Shown here: one piece after another, positions 1-9,256 of the stretch
Layout of the letters: every line of letters begins with the position of its first letter
Numbering within the stretch: position 1 is the stretch's first letter
Source of the DNA: JADCRZ01 sp037718865
Lineage (GTDB): Bacteria; Bacteroidota; Bacteroidia; Chitinophagales; Chitinophagaceae
NCBI GenBank assembly: GCA_037718865.1
Contig: JBBJMP010000007.1
Span: 186,001 to 250,000, forward strand
Direction: 5' to 3'
DNA: 64,000 nucleotides
Program-made: the position numbers and the translations under genes
Notes under the pieces: generated by a model
Seen by the model: only the letters and a program-made list of their open reading frames with translations
Databases searched by the model: none
What the model was told of the DNA's origin: nothing

Positions 1-2999
1 CCAGAGGTTGCGTGCAACCAGGGATACGCTTGCTGACTGAAACGTATTAGGAAAAAATGTTTTGGGGAAGTTGTATCCCAGCGTTAACTGGCGCAATTTT
101 ATAAAATCAGCATCTGTTATAAACTGATCTGTAAGCGATGCCCAGATGGTTGAGTAATACGTTTGCGCCGAAACAGTACCGCTATGAGGAGTACCGTTCT
201 GCGCAACACCTGAAATAGGAATACCCTTCTCTCTTACGTTATTTTCCACTGTTCTCTTATCCAACCCGAATTGAGTACCGTAAGCATTGGTTGCTGAGTA
301 AACCTGAGCTCCAAATTTACCATCCACCAGAAAACCCAAAGAAAAATTTTTATATCCCAGGCTATTGTTAATGCCTATTGTTAATGGCGGAACTCCCCTG
401 CCTAATGGGGTTAAAGGGCCCTGAAGTGGTATTCCGGTGGCACTATTATATACTATTTGTCCTTTCTCGTTAGTTAATGCCCTGTTTCCTGCAATCATTC
501 CAAAAGGCTTGCCTTCAAAATGGTAAATACCTCCATTCTGAGTTCTTGTTGTGGCATCAGGCAGAAAAATCGAAGTAAGCCCTTCAGAAATCTTTATAAC
601 CTCGTTTTCATTGTAGGCCATATTGTAGCTGACATTCCAGTTAAAGTCAGCGGATTTTACCGGAGAACCGGTTATCAACAATTCAATACCCCTGTTTTTA
701 ATTTTACCTACGTTTAAAGCAACGCTCGTGTAACCGGAAGACAAGGGAACAGAGGCATTCACAATATCATTTGTAGTCGTTCTGTCATATACTGTAAAAT
801 CAATGCCTATACGATTGTTAAACATCCTTGTCTCAATACCTGCTTCCGTGGTAGTAGAAGTGTAAGGCGTCAATTTGTTAGGAATTGTATTACTGGTAAT
901 ATTCATCAACGTTGCCCCAAGGTGTTGTTGAGCCTGAGCGGTGTATGTTAAGTCTAACCCATAAGGTTCAGGCGCACCACCACCAACCTGGGCCCATGAC
1001 CCCCGCACCTTTCCATAATCCAACCAGGATGGTTTTGACTTCCATGGTTCAGAAAATACAAGGCTTAGGCCGACTGAGGGATAAAACAAGTTGTTTTTTT
1101 CTTTAGCAAGCGTCGAGAACCAGTCCTGGCGACCAGTTAAGGTAAGGTACAGATATCCGTCATATCCAACATCGGCGGAAGCGAACACTGAGTTGATGCC
1201 GCTTCGCCTGAATACCTGGCCGAAAGCCTGGCTGCTACCATTAGAGATAAAATACTGAAAGGGTACATTAAAGAATCCACTGCTTAGTGAAACTCCCTGG
1301 ACTTTATTTCTCATTTGATTCCCGCCGGCAAGAGCGTTAACCGTAAAGCGCCCGAAATTTTTATTAAATCCCAGCAGAGCTTCGGCGTTGGATTCAAAGC
1401 TCACGTTTTGGTCAGTATTCATGCTGCCGCGGTTGTTGAAAGCAAGGCCTGAAGGCTGAATACCAAACCAATCAATGGTAAAATAATCCATGCCCAACCG
1501 GGCACGTGCATAAAGATATTCTGTGATATTATAACGTGTACTGAAGGATCCTATAAATCTGCGGCGGGTATCTCCATTACGTATCCGGTTGATGGCAAAA
1601 TAAGGATTTGTAGCAAAAATGTAGTCATTCCAAAGAGCTTCATTTCCATTTGCATTGTACCCGGGAGACAATGTACGCACATCAATATTAGTAGCAATGA
1701 TTTGAGCGCCGGCATTAGGGTTCAACTGAAAGTCAGCAGTGAACGTCCGATTTTTAGTTTCTTCTATGTTGTATTGTGCATTACCTTCAAATACAATCTT
1801 CTTTTTTAGATTGGCGGTTGCGCTAAGATTAAATGTCTTACGGTTCAGGCTATTGTTAGGCACTATTCCTTTGTTATCCAGGTTTGAAACAGAAAACCTG
1901 AAGTTTGCCGTTTCACTGCCTCCGGTAATGGCTATCGTGTTAGAAAATGTTTTACCGGTATTGTAAAAGTTTTTGATGTTGTCTTTCTGGGCGGTATATG
2001 GCCTGGCTTGCCCATCGGGTTGTATGACGGAGGAACCGTCTAATTTTGCTCCCCACGACATTCTCCCATTGGCTATGGCCTCAGCCTGGGAAGTTGGTGC
2101 AACGCCCCTGGAGCCTGATCCATACTCGTACTGCCAGTCTAACAGATCACGAGGCGTTTCGAGGGTATAAGTCATATTGTATTCTACTCCCAGGCCCAGC
2201 TGGGCCCTGCCTGACTTGGTAGTAATCAGTATTACACCATTCGCTGCCCTTGAACCATACAGCGCCGCCGCAGTACCACCTTTTAATACAGAAATACTTT
2301 CTATATCGTCGGGATTGATACTTAATAAACCATCACCACGGTCAATGCCGCCAAACGTAGAGGCAGAACCCTGGTTTGCATTTGTAATGGGCACTCCGTT
2401 TACCACATACAATGGCTGGTTATCTCCGTTAAGTGATCCGTTACCCCTGATAACTACTCTGCTTGAACCAGCGGGACCGGTAGCTGTGCTTGTAGCATTT
2501 ACCCCTGCCACCCTGCCGGATAAGGCATTACCTAAGTTCACTTCCCTGGCTTTGGTCAGATCTTCACCGCCTACTTCGGTAACCGCATACGTCAGAGATT
2601 TTCTTTCTCTTCTGATTCCTAGTGCAGTAACCACTACATTATTTAAAGCTTCGCTTTCTTCAACAAGTTTTATAGTCAATGCAGTTTCTCCGTCAATGGG
2701 AACTTCCTGGGAAGTAAACCCGATCGAAGTAAAAACCAGTATCGCTTTCGAGGGAACGTTCAGCGAAAATTTGCCTTGTGCATTTGTTGTTGTACCCAGG
2801 TTGGTACCCTTCAAAGTAACACTGACCCCGGAAAGCGGGCTGCCCTGGCTATTGGTTACGGTTCCTTGAATAGCTACAGTTACCCTGGCGCCTTGCGGCA
2901 ACCCTTGCACCGGGACTTTTAGACACAATACTAAAATTAGAAAGAAGGTCCAGTTAGACAATGATAAAACCTTTTGATGGAAATGATGACTTTGCATCA
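1..2999 (-). pseudogene. SusC/RagA TonB-linked outer-membrane receptor, partial, frameshifted in signal peptide
   Basis: Imports glycan fragments across the outer membrane with a SusD partner, driven by TonB. The reading frame is open from about 2940 to the left edge, so the C-terminal barrel end lies outside the window. It shows a carboxypeptidase-regulatory-like beta sandwich (motif GTVTNSQGSPLSGV), then a plug domain with the SusC signatures LYVVNGVPI and ALYGSRAANGVI, then barrel strands ending at LVARNLW near base 1. The natural start should be the ATG at 2997-2999 (MQSHHFHQKV...), but that frame reaches TAA at 2938-2940. The receptor frame has its own stop at 2956-2958 and no ATG after it, so one base seems to have been gained, or two lost, near 2940-2945 inside the hydrophobic signal sequence. 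A SusD gene would be expected beyond the edge. The family call is secure; whether the lesion is biological or a sequencing error is open. Confidence 0.85.
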
Positions 3000-3171
3000 A
3001 ATGGCATTGTTTTGTGACAGGCATAAAGTTGTTCTTGAGTGTAATAAAATCCGGTTATCGCTGCCGGGAAGTTTCCTGGGACGTACTCCTTGTGGCCAAT
3101 TGTACAGTGCCGACTTCAATAAAAGTTATAACCGTAATGTGCTCGCGGAAGCCATAAATGACCCTTGCGAA

Positions 3172-3206
3172 AAAAGCGAAGCGGAAATAATTTCCGCTTC
3201 GCTTTT
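3172..3206 (-). terminator. Rho-independent terminator of the enolase-superfamily gene
   Basis: A perfect 17-base inverted repeat (arms 3172-3188 and 3190-3206, single central base) begins four bases after the stop codon of the minus-strand gene ending at 3210. On the minus strand the stem is followed by six T residues, the classic intrinsic terminator form. It separates this gene from the SusC gene further along the same strand. Confidence 0.85.
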
Positions 3207-3209
3207 CAG

Positions 3210-4697
3210 CTAACTGAAAATTCTGTCATGGGAGCGTTTCGCATCCCATTGCGGAGTGGGTTCAAAATAACTTTTATCAGTAGCGTGAAGATGTTGCTTG
3301 ATCACCTCATCATTCAATTCAATACCTAATCCGGGTGCCGTAAGGGGAAGGTTGGCATAACCCTTGGTAATCAATTTCCTGCCGTCCGTTGTTTTCACCA
3401 TGCTTTCCCACCAGGGCAGGTCTACAGAATGGTGTTCCAGCGCTAAAAAGTTTTGGGTAGCTGCTGCACAATGCACATTAGCCATAAATGAAACAGGTGT
3501 ACCTGCCTGGTGCATTGCCATCGCTATGCCATGTTCCTCAGCATAGTCGCCAATCCTTTTTGTCTCTAAAAGTCCTCCGGAGGAAGCCAGGTCGGGGTGA
3601 ACAATATCAACAGCATGGGTATCTATTAAAGGCTTGAAATTTTTCAGCAGATAAATGTCTTCACCTGTTAGAAGAGGTGTTTCTAAAGCATCCGACATTG
3701 TTTTCCATTGGTCTGTATATTCCCATGAAACAATATCTTCAAGCCAAGCCAGCCTGTATTTTTCAAGAGCCTTTCCCAAACGTATACCATTATTCAAATC
3801 AAAATGACCGTAATGATCTGTAGAAAGCGGGATTTCATAACCTACCATACTCCTTGCCGTATCTACAATCTTGGCCAACTCATCCAGGCCCTTATCAGTA
3901 ATTTGTATCTGCGTGAACGGATGCAGGGCATTGGAATAAGACATATAATTATTACCTCCCCATTGCTGAAGGGTTTTTCTGTCGTTTAGCCAGGCTTTGG
4001 CATTCACCAGAGTACCAGGAATATTTAACAGTTCTCCAATAGAAACATCCATTTTTAGCCAGGTATATCCCTGATCTTCTGTACGGAACTTAATCAGCTT
4101 TCTTTGCTCTTCGGGAGACGATGATTCCGGGGTATCGGCATACATCCTTACTGAATCGCGGTATCTTCCGCCCAACAACTGCCACGCAGGTACGTTATAA
4201 GCTTTCCCGCAGATATCCCAAAGTGCCATTTCAACAGCGCATACACCACCAGCCTGTCGCGCCTGTCCACCAAACTGTTTAATAACCTTAAAGATCATCT
4301 CCACATTACATGGATTCAAGCCAAGTATACGGCTCTTTAACATCAGCGCATAACGTTCATCGGCTCCATCCCTTACTTCACCCAAACCATAAATACCCTG
4401 GTTGGTATCGATACGGATAATGGCCGTACGTCCAAGCACCGTTGTTACCGCATAACGCAAGTCCGTTATTTTTAAATCGGAAGGAGCTGAATTACGGTTG
4501 ACGCGTGAGGTACTCTGAGCAACCAGATCTTCAATAGGAGAAAACATAAAGGAGCTGCCGAGAGCCAGGCCACCCAGAGCTGACTTCTTAAAAAATGAAC
4601 GTCTGGGATTTTCAGTTTCAGCATTTTCGGGAATAGCTGAATTTGGTACCGGATCTTTAAGACCAAGTTTGGCTGCGATTTTTTCAGATGGGGTCAT
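3210..4697 (-). CDS. Tat-exported mandelate racemase/muconate lactonizing enzyme family dehydratase
   Basis: Enolase-superfamily enzyme, probably a periplasmic sugar-acid dehydratase acting on a substrate I cannot name. The first 75 residues carry a twin-arginine signal (RRSFFK near residue 32, then a hydrophobic GGLALGSSF stretch). The mature part has the capping domain followed by a TIM barrel with the three metal ligands visible: D294 in STDHYGHFD, E320 in WLEDIV and E346 in TGEDIY. H396 in AMHQAG is the candidate catalytic base, as in galactonate and mannonate dehydratase-like members. At 495 residues it exceeds the usual 380-420 because of the Tat leader. It is transcribed away from the sugar-isomerase-like gene at 4897, and a strong terminator follows it. 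Family secure, substrate unknown. Confidence 0.85.
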   Translation of the reverse strand: MTPSEKIAAKLGLKDPVPNSAIPENAETENPRRSFFKKSALGGLALGSSFMFSPIEDLVAQSTSRVNRNSAPSDLKITDLRYAVTTVLGRTAIIRIDTNQGIYGLGEVRDGADERYALMLKSRILGLNPCNVEMIFKVIKQFGGQARQAGGVCAVEMALWDICGKAYNVPAWQLLGGRYRDSVRMYADTPESSSPEEQRKLIKFRTEDQGYTWLKMDVSIGELLNIPGTLVNAKAWLNDRKTLQQWGGNNYMSYSNALHPFTQIQITDKGLDELAKIVDTARSMVGYEIPLSTDHYGHFDLNNGIRLGKALEKYRLAWLEDIVSWEYTDQWKTMSDALETPLLTGEDIYLLKNFKPLIDTHAVDIVHPDLASSGGLLETKRIGDYAEEHGIAMAMHQAGTPVSFMANVHCAAATQNFLALEHHSVDLPWWESMVKTTDGRKLITKGYANLPLTAPGLGIELNDEVIKQHLHATDKSYFEPTPQWDAKRSHDRIFS

Positions 4698-4896
4698 ACA
4701 ATCGTTTGGAAGTTTTGGAATTTTAGTAATTAATTACTTGGGTCAGAACACAATAAACCTTGATAAATTGCTGACACAAGCTATTTTAAAAATGATTAAA
4801 AAAAAAATAATTATGCCCACGAAATACCTGGGATTGTTCTTTTTTTTTACTTAAAAAACATTTACTACATTCAATGGCTTTTAAAGTAGACTGATT

Positions 4897-5742
4897 ATGA
4901 AAGTTCAATCCATTTTTACGAGGTTCATTACTCTATGCATCACTTTGCCTGTTTCATTTAGTATGTTATGTGCCCAGGAAATCGGGCTGCAGTTGTATAG
5001 CTTACGGAACGAGTTCAAAACAGATGTGCCCGGTACGCTTTCCAAAATAAAAGCATGGAAAATCAGGCAGATTGAAGGAGGGGGCACCTATGGGCTTTCT
5101 GTGGATGAGTATAAGAAGTTGCTAAAACAAAATAATCTGCAGATGGTGAGTTATGGAGCCGGATTTGAGGAATTGGCCAAAAACCCCGAGGCAGTAATAG
5201 CTAGCGCTAAATCATTCGGAGCAAAGTTTGTGATGTGCGCCTGGGTGCCTCACAAAGAAGGTGATTTTACACTTGATGAAACAAAAAAAGCAATCGAAGT
5301 ATTTAGCGCAGCCGGCAAACTGATGAGTAAAAACGGGCTGAAACTTTGTTATCATCCTCACGGTTATGAATTCAGGCCTTACGAAAACGGCACACTATTC
5401 GATTATATGGTGAAGAATACCGATCCCAGATATGTAAACTATGAAATGGATGTTTTTTGGGTGAAACACCCCGGACAGGATCCGGTAGCTTTACTAAAAA
5501 AATATCCAACCCGTTTTCTGATGTTGCATTTGAAAGACAGGTTACCAGGAACTGAAGGAAACCAGGATGGCCGGGCACCGGATGAAACAAACGTAGTTTT
5601 AGGCAAAGGTGATGTAGGTATTGCTGCTGTCATGAAAGAAGCAAAAAGAATAGGCATCAAATACTATTTTATAGAAGACGAATCTCCCAAGGCAGTGGAA
5701 CAGATACCACAGAGCCTTGAATTTCTTCGGAAAATTAAATAA
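4897..5742 (+). CDS. Secreted sugar phosphate isomerase/epimerase-like TIM barrel protein
   Basis: AP-endonuclease-2/xylose isomerase-like TIM barrel protein with an N-terminal signal peptide (hydrophobic residues about 8-25 ending at MLCAQE). Candidate metal and sugar ligands typical of the fold are seen: the CYHPHGYEF strand, NYEMDVFW, LHLKD and the C-terminal FIEDE. Export suggests it works in the periplasm on a sugar or sugar acid, consistent with the neighbouring Tat-exported dehydratase on the opposite strand and the sugar dehydrogenase downstream. At 281 residues it is a normal length for the family. The start is the first ATG before the signal sequence. The substrate cannot be told from sequence; many exported Bacteroidota members are annotated only as sugar isomerase-like. 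Confidence 0.8.
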   Translation: MKVQSIFTRFITLCITLPVSFSMLCAQEIGLQLYSLRNEFKTDVPGTLSKIKAWKIRQIEGGGTYGLSVDEYKKLLKQNNLQMVSYGAGFEELAKNPEAVIASAKSFGAKFVMCAWVPHKEGDFTLDETKKAIEVFSAAGKLMSKNGLKLCYHPHGYEFRPYENGTLFDYMVKNTDPRYVNYEMDVFWVKHPGQDPVALLKKYPTRFLMLHLKDRLPGTEGNQDGRAPDETNVVLGKGDVGIAAVMKEAKRIGIKYYFIEDESPKAVEQIPQSLEFLRKIK

Positions 5743-5831
5743 CATATAATTTGCGGATGTGCGGATGAAAAGTCTGATTCCCGTGGTTGGAGTTTTCACC
5801 AATCACCAGCCGCGCACAGTGCATGCCTGTC

Positions 5832-5887
5832 ATTTCAGCCCAGGCGCAGCAGAGCGCTATACCTTTTTACGCGCCTTGGGCTGAAAT
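5832..5887. repeat. Imperfect inverted repeat, long stem-loop
   Basis: Arms at 5832-5846 (ATTTCAGCCCAGGCG) and 5872-5887 (CGCCTTGGGCTGAAAT) pair almost completely, with one extra base in the right arm. The spacer is about 25 bases. There is no T-run, so it is not a standard terminator for the gene ending at 5742. It resembles the dispersed palindromic units found in Bacteroidota intergenic DNA. Confidence 0.6.
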
Positions 5888-5932
5888 CCCCTGGAGTTGA
5901 GGGTGTAGAAACAACTTGAATGTCAGGTGATT

Positions 5933-6187
5933 TCAACGAAGCGCGAGGCGCATCTCTATGCAAGCAACTATGGCTTCAGCTCTTAGAAACTCCACTTCAG
6001 CATAGGGCAATAGTATATAAGGATTTTTAATAATTATACATAATCGGGTTTGGCCGTGAGTAGCCGTCAGGCCGGTTTCACCTGTAAGGGCGAGAAGCCT
6101 TCCTGCATCGAGGCCGCTGGGCAGTACCCTTTGATTGGCAGCTGTTGCATCTCCGGTTTTAAGTATTGAAATAGTTGAAAAATCCAA
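5933..6187 (-). pseudogene. Decayed fragment of a SusD/RagB-like lipoprotein
   Basis: The open frame contains RVLPSGLDA followed by NPYILLPYAEVEFLRAEA. The second block matches the pattern near the C-terminal third of SusD-like nutrient-binding lipoproteins, where a PY-[ILM]-xxYAEVxFLxAEA helix packs in the TPR region. The fragment has no lipoprotein signal, no N-terminal TPR region and no C-terminal half, starts only at a TTG, and is preceded by a stop in the same frame. It lies antisense and just upstream of the sugar dehydrogenase gene. I read it as the remnant of a deleted SusC/SusD pair; a chance match is possible but unlikely given the continuous 18-residue motif. Confidence 0.55.
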
Positions 6188-6223
6188 GAGTTGTTTTAAT
6201 TTCCTATTTTAAGCTTATAATTC

Positions 6224-9052
6224 ATGAAATTGGTAAAAAAACCGAAGATGAGAACAATAGCCATTACAAAAACATTGGTCCGCGAACCATACTGTACTTT
6301 CCTGTTGATTCTTCTGGCTGCAGGACTGTTTTCCCTTTCTTTTAAAAACACCGGTTCGCGCTCTTACAACATTGCCCGGACAAACATCGATACTGAACAA
6401 AACCGTTTCACAAAATCCGTTCTGGCTCAAAAGCTGGAAGAGCCCATGCAATTTGAAATCTTTAACGACGGACGGATATTGTTTGCTGAAAGAAAAGGAA
6501 AACTGAAGCTGTACAGTCCTGCAACCGGCAAAGTTAAAACCATTGCCCAAATACCAGTAAGTACTAAATACATAAGTAAAGAAGGGGTTGTAACCGAAGC
6601 CGAAGACGGGTTGCAGGGTGTAATTGCCGATCCGGATTTTGAGCGGAACCACTGGCTGTATTTATATTATTCAAAGGCAGGAAATGAATCTGTTAATATC
6701 CTGGTACGTTACGACTTCCGTGACGAGAGATTGGTGGAAAATTCAAAGAAACTGGTAATGGAAGTTCCTGTTCAGCGGCAAGAGTGCTGCCACGTTGGCG
6801 GTGGGATGTTATTCGATGCCCATGGAAATTTATTTCTCACAACCGGCGACAATACCTTTTCCAGGTCATCAAGTGGTTTTACGCCAATTGATGAACGTCC
6901 CGGAGCGTCTCCAAGGGATGCACAAAAATCTTCAGGAAACACCAACGATCTAAGGGGAAAAATTTTGCGTATCCATCCTGAACCCGATGGCACTTATACT
7001 ATCCCTGAAGGTAACTTGTTTCCAAAAGGCACACCTAAAACCCGTCCGGAGATTTACACGATGGGTAACAGAAACCCATGGCGCCTTACCATTGACAGTA
7101 AAACAGGATGGTTGTACTGGGGAGAAGTGGGGCCCGATGGGTTCAACGACACTGTCGGCCGGGGCCCCAAGGCATACGATGAATTTAACCAGGCCCGGCA
7201 GGCGGCAAATTATGGATGGCCATATTTCGTGGCGGATAACAAAGCCTACTGGGATTACGATTTTGCAACCGGTAAATCCGGGGAGAAGTTCGATCCGGCA
7301 CATCCGGTTAATCATTCGCCCAATAATACGGGGTTGAATGATTTGCCACCCACCCAACCGGCCATGATCTGGTATCCTTATATTGTATCTGAGGAATTTC
7401 CTGTGCTGGGTAGCGGAAGCCGTAGTGCTACCGGAGGGCCCATTTACCATAGGTCGGATTTTAAGAACCCCAAACGTCCTTTCCCGGAATATTATGAGGG
7501 TAAATGGTTTGTTACTGATTGGGCCAGAGGCTGGATCATCGCCATAACCATTGATGAAAACGGAAAGTACAAATCCATGGAGCGATTTCTCCCCGGGGAG
7601 ACTTTCAGAGGTCCTATCGATATGGACTTTGGGCCCGATGGAGACCTGTACGTTCTCGAATATGGTAACGGTTATTTCGCTGATAACCCGGAAGCACAAC
7701 TTGTCAAGATAGAATATAATGCGGGCAACCGTAAGCCCGTCGTTCAGGCATCGGCTGATAAAAAGGGCGGCTCTGTTCCTTTTAAACTGCAATTGTCTTC
7801 AGCAGGTACCGAAGATTACGATAAGGATGAGCTTAATTATGAATGGAGACTAACATCTAAAAATAGCCAGCCAAAGATCTTTAAGGAAGCTGATCCTTTG
7901 GTTACTCTCACCACGCCGGGAGTCTATACAGCTACACTTACGGTAACGGATGCCAAAGGAGCAAGAAATAGCAAGGCTGTGCAGGTAACGGCAGGTAACG
8001 AGCCACCCGTGGTTAATTTTAACTTTAAGGGCAACAATAGAAGCTTTTTTTATCCTGACAGAAATGTTCCTTATTCTGTGGAGGTCAGTGATAAAGAAGA
8101 TGGCAGTCTTGCTAACAAAAAGATAACTCCTTCGCAGGTAGCAGTCAGTATCGATTATTTGTCTGAAGGATATGACCTTACAGTAATTGCATCCAACCAA
8201 AGAAGCGTTGACGCTTCAGTACGGTTTGCGAGTGGCCGGAACCTGATAAATAAAAGTGATTGCAAAGCCTGTCATAATATCAATACAAAATCTTTAGGGC
8301 CTTCCTTTAACGAGATTGCCCGGAAGTACAAAAAAAGTGCCGGAGCCACAGACCGGTTGGCCAAGAAAATTATTTCTGGCGGCAGTGGTGTCTGGGGAGA
8401 TGCTGCTATGCCTGCTCACCCTTCTATTGCAATGAATGACGCTGTGGCCATTGTTAAATATATAATGAACCTAAGCGAGAAGCAGGTAATTCCATCGCGT
8501 CCGGTACAAGGTAATTATATAACTAAAATTCCGGCTACAGAGAGCGATAAAGGAAGCTTTATTTTTAGGGCTGCATATACCGACAGAGGAACCAAAACAG
8601 CTCCGGCTCAATCTTCGGAAGACATAGTCGTATTACGTAACCCGGTGATCCCTGTGGCTCATGTTGACAAGTTTCAAAGTGTGGAATTTGATCCTGGCAG
8701 GAAGAGAGGCACAGCTAAAGGCTCCGGGTCATACCTGGGACTTAATAAAATAGACTTCAGGGGAATAAATCAAATAGAGTTTGCTGCTTCAGCGTTTGGC
8801 GGAATGAGTCCGGCAAAAGGCGGTAAAATCGAAGTTCGGCTAGACACTCCTGCCGGCAAACTGGTTGGATCTGCAGAGGTCTTGCCTCCGCAACCTGGTT
8901 CGGGCCGATCCGGCAGCCGTGGCGCAAGAGTCAAAACAGACATTGAAGAGGTTTCGGGTTCCCATGATGTTTATTTCGTCTTTGTCAACGATGCAGCAGG
9001 AAGTACCGATGCATTGCTTTATATCTCGGATATAAAATTCAACGCAATGTAA
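6224..9052 (+). CDS. PQQ-type sugar dehydrogenase with PKD, cytochrome c and C-terminal binding domains
   Basis: Large exported oxidoreductase of the glucose/sorbosone dehydrogenase class. Residues about 24-42 form a membrane/signal segment. A six-bladed GSDH propeller spans about 65-510 (motifs GLQGVIADPDF, RNPWRLTID, MDFGPDGDLYVLEYG). A PKD-type immunoglobulin fold follows (about 515-590), then a class I cytochrome c with haem site C680-K-A-C683-H684 and probable axial M729 in AAMPAHP. The last 170 residues resemble a CBM6-like beta sandwich. Electrons from sugar oxidation would pass directly to the haem domain. This fused architecture recurs in Bacteroidota secreted enzymes. The start at 6224 is the first ATG; an in-frame ATG at codon 9 is also possible. 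Sugar substrate unknown. Confidence 0.85.
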   Translation: MKLVKKPKMRTIAITKTLVREPYCTFLLILLAAGLFSLSFKNTGSRSYNIARTNIDTEQNRFTKSVLAQKLEEPMQFEIFNDGRILFAERKGKLKLYSPATGKVKTIAQIPVSTKYISKEGVVTEAEDGLQGVIADPDFERNHWLYLYYSKAGNESVNILVRYDFRDERLVENSKKLVMEVPVQRQECCHVGGGMLFDAHGNLFLTTGDNTFSRSSSGFTPIDERPGASPRDAQKSSGNTNDLRGKILRIHPEPDGTYTIPEGNLFPKGTPKTRPEIYTMGNRNPWRLTIDSKTGWLYWGEVGPDGFNDTVGRGPKAYDEFNQARQAANYGWPYFVADNKAYWDYDFATGKSGEKFDPAHPVNHSPNNTGLNDLPPTQPAMIWYPYIVSEEFPVLGSGSRSATGGPIYHRSDFKNPKRPFPEYYEGKWFVTDWARGWIIAITIDENGKYKSMERFLPGETFRGPIDMDFGPDGDLYVLEYGNGYFADNPEAQLVKIEYNAGNRKPVVQASADKKGGSVPFKLQLSSAGTEDYDKDELNYEWRLTSKNSQPKIFKEADPLVTLTTPGVYTATLTVTDAKGARNSKAVQVTAGNEPPVVNFNFKGNNRSFFYPDRNVPYSVEVSDKEDGSLANKKITPSQVAVSIDYLSEGYDLTVIASNQRSVDASVRFASGRNLINKSDCKACHNINTKSLGPSFNEIARKYKKSAGATDRLAKKIISGGSGVWGDAAMPAHPSIAMNDAVAIVKYIMNLSEKQVIPSRPVQGNYITKIPATESDKGSFIFRAAYTDRGTKTAPAQSSEDIVVLRNPVIPVAHVDKFQSVEFDPGRKRGTAKGSGSYLGLNKIDFRGINQIEFAASAFGGMSPAKGGKIEVRLDTPAGKLVGSAEVLPPQPGSGRSGSRGARVKTDIEEVSGSHDVYFVFVNDAAGSTDALLYISDIKFNAM

Positions 9053-9256
9053 CTGGCTCCGCTCCTTTTCGGGGCTAGTGTCAGGCAGATATAAATAATT
9101 ATCTGTTGAGCTGTTCAGGAATCAGGTATGATAAGAAAAGGTTTGCTGCGTTTGCATTTATTGCTTACTCCGCAAATGCCGTATCCGAGCATGGCTAAAT
9201 GGAGAATATAAATGCTTCCCAATATGACCGCTCCAAGCGGTTGGCAAAAGAACAGA

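Larger units (their letters stand above)
5743..6223. other. Intergenic region with a decayed gene fragment and an inverted repeat
   Basis: This 481-base gap contains no intact gene. The first part carries a short repeat of the form TTGCGGATGTGCGGATG (5751-5767). A 15-16 base imperfect inverted repeat lies at 5832-5887, and the right half holds a minus-strand fragment of a SusD-like protein (5933-6187). The mix of remnants suggests that a SusC/SusD pair once crossed this site. Confidence 0.6.

Noticed and set aside
2177..2869. 230-codon plus-strand frame
   Set aside because: Antisense to the well-supported SusC plug region; Pro/Ser/Leu-rich shadow sequence.
6950..7792. 280-codon minus-strand frame
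   Set aside because: It lies fully inside the sugar dehydrogenase gene, has no recognisable domain and Arg/Ile-rich shadow composition.
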